A stretch of 34,818 nucleotides of DNA, taken from assembly GCA_031835245.1 (NCBI GenBank), contig JAVKOQ010000468.1, positions 1 to 34,818 of the forward strand, in the 5' to 3' direction. This document shows, piece after piece, positions 32,014-34,818 of this stretch. Source of the DNA: Balamuthia mandrillaris. Taxonomy: Eukaryota; Discosea; Longamoebia; Balamuthiidae. Both the position numbers and the translations under genes were made by a program. Within the stretch, counting starts at the first letter, position 1; each line of letters starts with the position of its first letter. The notes below the pieces were generated by a model. That model saw only the letters and a program-made list of their open reading frames with translations, ran no database searches and was not told the DNA's origin.

Positions 32014-32981
32014 TTAGTGGAGTTCCACTTCTTTACGTTTGTCCGAGCTATAACCATTACTGCTGGCGTGGGCCTCCATGCCCCATCTCTCGTTTTCTTT
32101 CTCCTTCTCCTGTTCCTCTGTCTTGTTCTTCTTTTCCTTCTTGCTCCTGTTCTCCTCTGGCTCTTCCTCGTTATTGTGGGCGCTTCCCTTCTGAATGGCG
32201 GCGTTGATGTTCTTTAACCAGAACCGCATGTCCTCCTCCGTCTTTGTGTGCAACAAAAAGGTTCGCTTTTGTTGGTTGGTCGGGTGCGTTATTTGGAAGC
32301 AATTCTTCTTTCCTCTCGTTATGTCCCTCAGCACTTCGCAGCCGGATAGGTCGATCAGTCCCTTTGGCTTGCTTGCCTGTTGGTGTTTGTTTGTTGTTTG
32401 GTAAGGTGGAAGAAGTACCACAAACAAGAAAAGAGAAAGAAGAAAGAAATGACAAGGCCAAAAGGGAAACAAAGGAAGGGAGAGGAAGGAAGGAAGGAAA
32501 GAAACCTTGGCGTTGGCGTAATAAAACAGAAAACATCCTTCTAGGACGAAATACCGTTCACGCCATACCCGATGTATCTCGCCTCGTTTGACCAGGTAGC
32601 CCTGTGCCACCGACGTCCCGAACGAGTCAGCCGATCTTGATGAAAATACAGTTTTAAGAGTTAAACATGATCTCTTGTGGAGAGAGAGAGAGAGAGAGAA
32701 CGTACTTGTGGGAATACTGTTGAAGAAGCTCCTGACGTGCCCTTTCCTCTGGACCCATTTCTCTGGCACTCCAAAAGGCAATGTCACCCATAGCATTGCC
32801 CAACGACGCCAACAAACCCTTTTTTTTTTTTTCAAGAAGAAGGGATCAGACTCTTATACGTGAGCAAGAAGAGGGGCACAACAGAAATAAGAGAGAACTA
32901 AGGAGAAAAGAGAGCAAAAGGCCAAACCTTGGAGCTTTCCTCCGAGTCCGAGTCAGAAGTGTCATAACTGCTGCTGCTCAT
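32014..32981 (-). CDS. Small pleckstrin-homology (PH) domain protein
   Basis: Four exons, 32981-32928, 32818-32706, 32635-32506 and 32376-32014, give 219 residues with all phases consistent. A Ser/Asp-rich start (MSSSSYDTSDSDSEESSK) and a short helical segment (MGPEERARQELLQQYSH) lead into a PH domain at about 65-150: QGYLVKRGEIHRVWRERYFV, LFYYANAKASKPKGLIDL, KKNCFQITHPTNQQKRTFLL and the closing helix EEDMRFWLKNINAAIQ with the invariant Trp. The C-terminal 60 residues are a Lys/Glu coiled stretch. PH domains bind phosphoinositides or proteins; the basic KRGEIHRVWRERY strand pair leaves lipid binding possible. It is probably a membrane-recruited adaptor, but no specific family is recognised. 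A CT run on the coding strand lies in the intron at 32636-32705. Confidence 0.82.
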
Positions 32982-33340
32982 TTTGTTATTTATATGTGTG
33001 AAAGCAAAGGACACCAAACCCAACTCTGAAGAAGAAAGAGTTTCGCTTTGGAGGGGTAACAACGTGATCGGTGATGTAGGTAGGAGCGAGTTTGCCTCAA
33101 AGTTTTTAGAAAAAAAAAAAAACAAGAACCACGAGTTCAAAGCTTCGAGCAGCAGGTGTGGTGCTCGTAACCTTTCGCCCCACTCTTCCGCCCTCTTAAA
33201 AACTCCAACTTTTCTGTTTCTTGGTTGTTTAAAAAAAAGAAAGCCGCCCTTTATAATTATATATATCCTATAATGATCCTTTATTGCCTCCTTTTTATTA
33301 CCCGAATGCCACGAGCACGCGAAACGCTTTCGTGCCTCTG

Positions 33341-33377
<37 letters not shown>

Positions 33378-33470
33378 TCGTCTCTCTATGGCAATTGTCT
33401 GTAAAATAAACAAGTTTTGTTGGGGAAAAGTTTGTACACAAAAAAAAAACAAAAGAAGAAACCGCAACGC
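32982..33470. other. Intergenic region: PH-gene upstream and FKBP-gene 3' flank
   Basis: The FKBP 3' side has minus-strand AATAAA hexamers at 33280-33285 and 33294-33299, about 170-190 nt after the stop, and a CT run at about 33345-33374. The PH-gene side is unremarkable. No gene is supported. Confidence 0.5.
33280..33299 (-). terminator. Tandem AATAAA poly(A) signals of the FKBP gene
   Basis: Two AATAAA hexamers on the minus strand, 14 bp apart, downstream of the FKBP stop codon. Confidence 0.4.
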
Positions 33471-34818
33471 TTAGGCATCCTGTTGTGCGGTGTTCTCGGT
33501 GTCCATGGCTTCCTCCTTTTCTTGGCCCTTATCAGCGGGCTCTTCCTTGTGCTCCTGCTCGTCCTCCTTACTAAGCCGCTCAAAGAGCCCCTGGAACCGC
33601 TTCCTGTCCTTCTTGTCCTGCTCCGCCATCTTCCGCTTCAACACGGCAAGCTGCCTCTGGACGTCCTTGTTGGAGGGGTCCAACTCCAACGCCCTGTTCA
33701 GGTCCCTCTCCGAGTCGATCCACTCGAGGAGGTAGCAGAGGGCCTGGCCCCTTCGATAGAGCGCCTTCACGTTGCAGGGCTCTAGCTCCAACACCTTCTT
33801 GCAGTTCTTCACGCAGTTCTGCCAGTCCTGGAGCTTCAGATCGCAGGCAGCCATGTTGAGATAACAAGCCACCTTCAGGGGTTTGCTCTGCTGTTTCTCC
33901 TCCTCGCTAAAGGAGTAGTCGCTCTCCACGTAGGACGCTGCCTGCTTGTACTTCTTGTGGGCGCGCTTAAACTTGGCAGCACGGAAGAGGGCATTGCCCT
34001 CGTCCTTCATGGCCGTGCAGGTGGACAACTTCTCCTCGTTGTTGAGCTCCCAAGGTTCCTTCACCTTCACAAAGTCCACCAGCTCCAACTCGTAGGTCAG
34101 CACATCAGAGTTGGCGTCAATGGAGGAGGGCAGCGAAGGATGCTGCGGCCGGCTCTCGCCGCCAAAAGTGAGGTACTTGGGCTGTATGGTTACCACAGCC
34201 TTCTCCCCTTTGGTCATGCTCTCCACCGCCTTCTCCAAACCATCGCAGACCTCCTCCTCCCCCAACTTGCACTTGAACTCCTGCTTCTCCTCCACCACCA
34301 CCTGCTCCTGTCCCTGCTTCCCGGCCTTGAGGGTGTAGTTGAGGGTGACCACGCTGCCCTCCTTGGGCTTCTTCCACTCGTCCGTGCTGTGGAGGACCTT
34401 CTTGAGCACGCCACCGTCCTTGGTCAAGTCCTTCACATTCTCAAAGTCCAGCAGCTCCACCTCAAACACAAGGGTAGCATTGGGAGGGATCTTGGGCGGG
34501 CTGCCGGCACTGCCATAGCCATACTCCGGTTTGATGGTGAATCGGGCGCGTTCGCCTTGCTTCATGGTGGCCACACCTTTGTCCCAGCCCTTGATGACCT
34601 GACCGCGGCCGAGGGTGAAGGAGAAGGGCTGGTTGCGCTCACGGCTGCTGTCAAACTGGGTGCCGTCCAGCAGGGTGCCGACGTAGTGGACGTTCACCTC
34701 GGAGCCCTTGGAGGGGGTCTCCCAGCCGCTGCCCTCCTGCAGGATCTTCTTCTTGACGCCGCCGTCCATGGTGACGTTCTCCTCTTCCTCATCCTCCGCC
34801 TCATCCACTCGAACCTTT
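33471..34818 (-). CDS. FKBP52-like immunophilin (FKBP-FKBP-like-TPR), 5' partial
   Basis: A peptidyl-prolyl isomerase and Hsp90 co-chaperone. The frame stays open to the window edge with no ATG before MDGGVKKKIL, so the true start is probably outside; an acceptor-like AAAG sits at the very edge. About 448 residues are visible. FKBP domain 1 (about 38-124) keeps the active-site residues: NVHYVGTLLDGTQFDSS, FSFTLGRGQVIKGWDKG, YGYGSAG and ATLVFEVELLDF. A second FKBP-like domain (about 137-255) is divergent and probably inactive, as in FKBP51/52. Three TPRs follow (about 275-400) with the carboxylate-clamp pattern: KDEGNALF, LNMAACDLKL and KALYRRGQAL, so binding the Hsp90 MEEVD tail is expected. 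The C-terminus is charged. No introns are seen in the visible part. Confidence 0.93.
   Translation of the reverse strand, partial: KVRVDEAEDEEEENVTMDGGVKKKILQEGSGWETPSKGSEVNVHYVGTLLDGTQFDSSRERNQPFSFTLGRGQVIKGWDKGVATMKQGERARFTIKPEYGYGSAGSPPKIPPNATLVFEVELLDFENVKDLTKDGGVLKKVLHSTDEWKKPKEGSVVTLNYTLKAGKQGQEQVVVEEKQEFKCKLGEEEVCDGLEKAVESMTKGEKAVVTIQPKYLTFGGESRPQHPSLPSSIDANSDVLTYELELVDFVKVKEPWELNNEEKLSTCTAMKDEGNALFRAAKFKRAHKKYKQAASYVESDYSFSEEEKQQSKPLKVACYLNMAACDLKLQDWQNCVKNCKKVLELEPCNVKALYRRGQALCYLLEWIDSERDLNRALELDPSNKDVQRQLAVLKRKMAEQDKKDRKRFQGLFERLSKEDEQEHKEEPADKGQEKEEAMDTENTAQQDA

Noticed and set aside
1-34818. Transposons, viral copies, tRNA and rRNA genes
   Set aside because: I looked for transposase, reverse transcriptase, integrase or capsid motifs, terminal repeats and tRNA T-loop signatures on both strands and saw none that hold up; the short GGATTCGAG near 5691 is inside RhoGEF coding sequence.

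Overview
The window is nuclear DNA of a free-living-type protist. Twelve protein genes lie on both strands, nearly all split by short GT-AG introns that are rich in CT microsatellite on the coding strand. The mixture of a class C GPCR, a RhoGEF, a calponin-homology protein, an AMN1-type LRR protein and helicase-associated (HA) repeats, together with moderate GC, points to a lobose amoeba (Amoebozoa/Discosea, perhaps Balamuthia- or Acanthamoeba-like). This placement is inference from gene content and was not tested by any search. I saw no rRNA, tRNA, transposon, viral element or CRISPR array.

Layout. 1-1272 (+): 3' part of a protein with three HA repeats. 1921-3708 (+): Sec61 alpha. 3709-5289: long gene-free stretch. 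5290-7874 (+): RhoGEF with a DH domain and no PH domain. 8036-9986 (-): calponin-homology protein with a 38-residue repeat array. 10134-12557 (+): HMG-box protein carrying a second domain that resembles an uncharacterised bacterial family. 12642-13570 (-): small SANT/Myb-like acidic nuclear protein. 13920-18007 (+): SUV3 mitochondrial RNA helicase. 18689-24555 (+): receptor with a VWA/double-Cache ectodomain like calcium-channel alpha2delta and a class C GPCR membrane domain. 25428-30589 (+): inactive-looking OTU domain fused to an LRR array. 31081-31732 (-): secreted allene-oxide-cyclase/dirigent-like barrel. 32014-32981 (-): small PH-domain protein. 33471-34818 (-): FKBP-TPR immunophilin whose 5' end lies outside the window.

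The genes do not form an operon or an obvious pathway. They are ordinary neighbours: secretion (Sec61), cytoskeleton and signalling (RhoGEF, CH protein, PH protein, receptor), chromatin (HMG, SANT, HA), mitochondrial RNA turnover (SUV3) and folding (FKBP). Two pairs are divergent with short shared upstream regions (9987-10133 and 13571-13919). One pair converges with 84 bp between stops (12558-12641).

The best candidate for an undescribed system is the 18689-24555 receptor. As spliced here (19 exons, all phases consistent, 1351 aa) it joins an alpha2delta-like ectodomain to a seven-helix class C GPCR module. Its second Cache keeps the residue pattern known for amino-acid binding. All splice models were made by eye from phase, GT-AG ends and protein family continuity, without transcript data.
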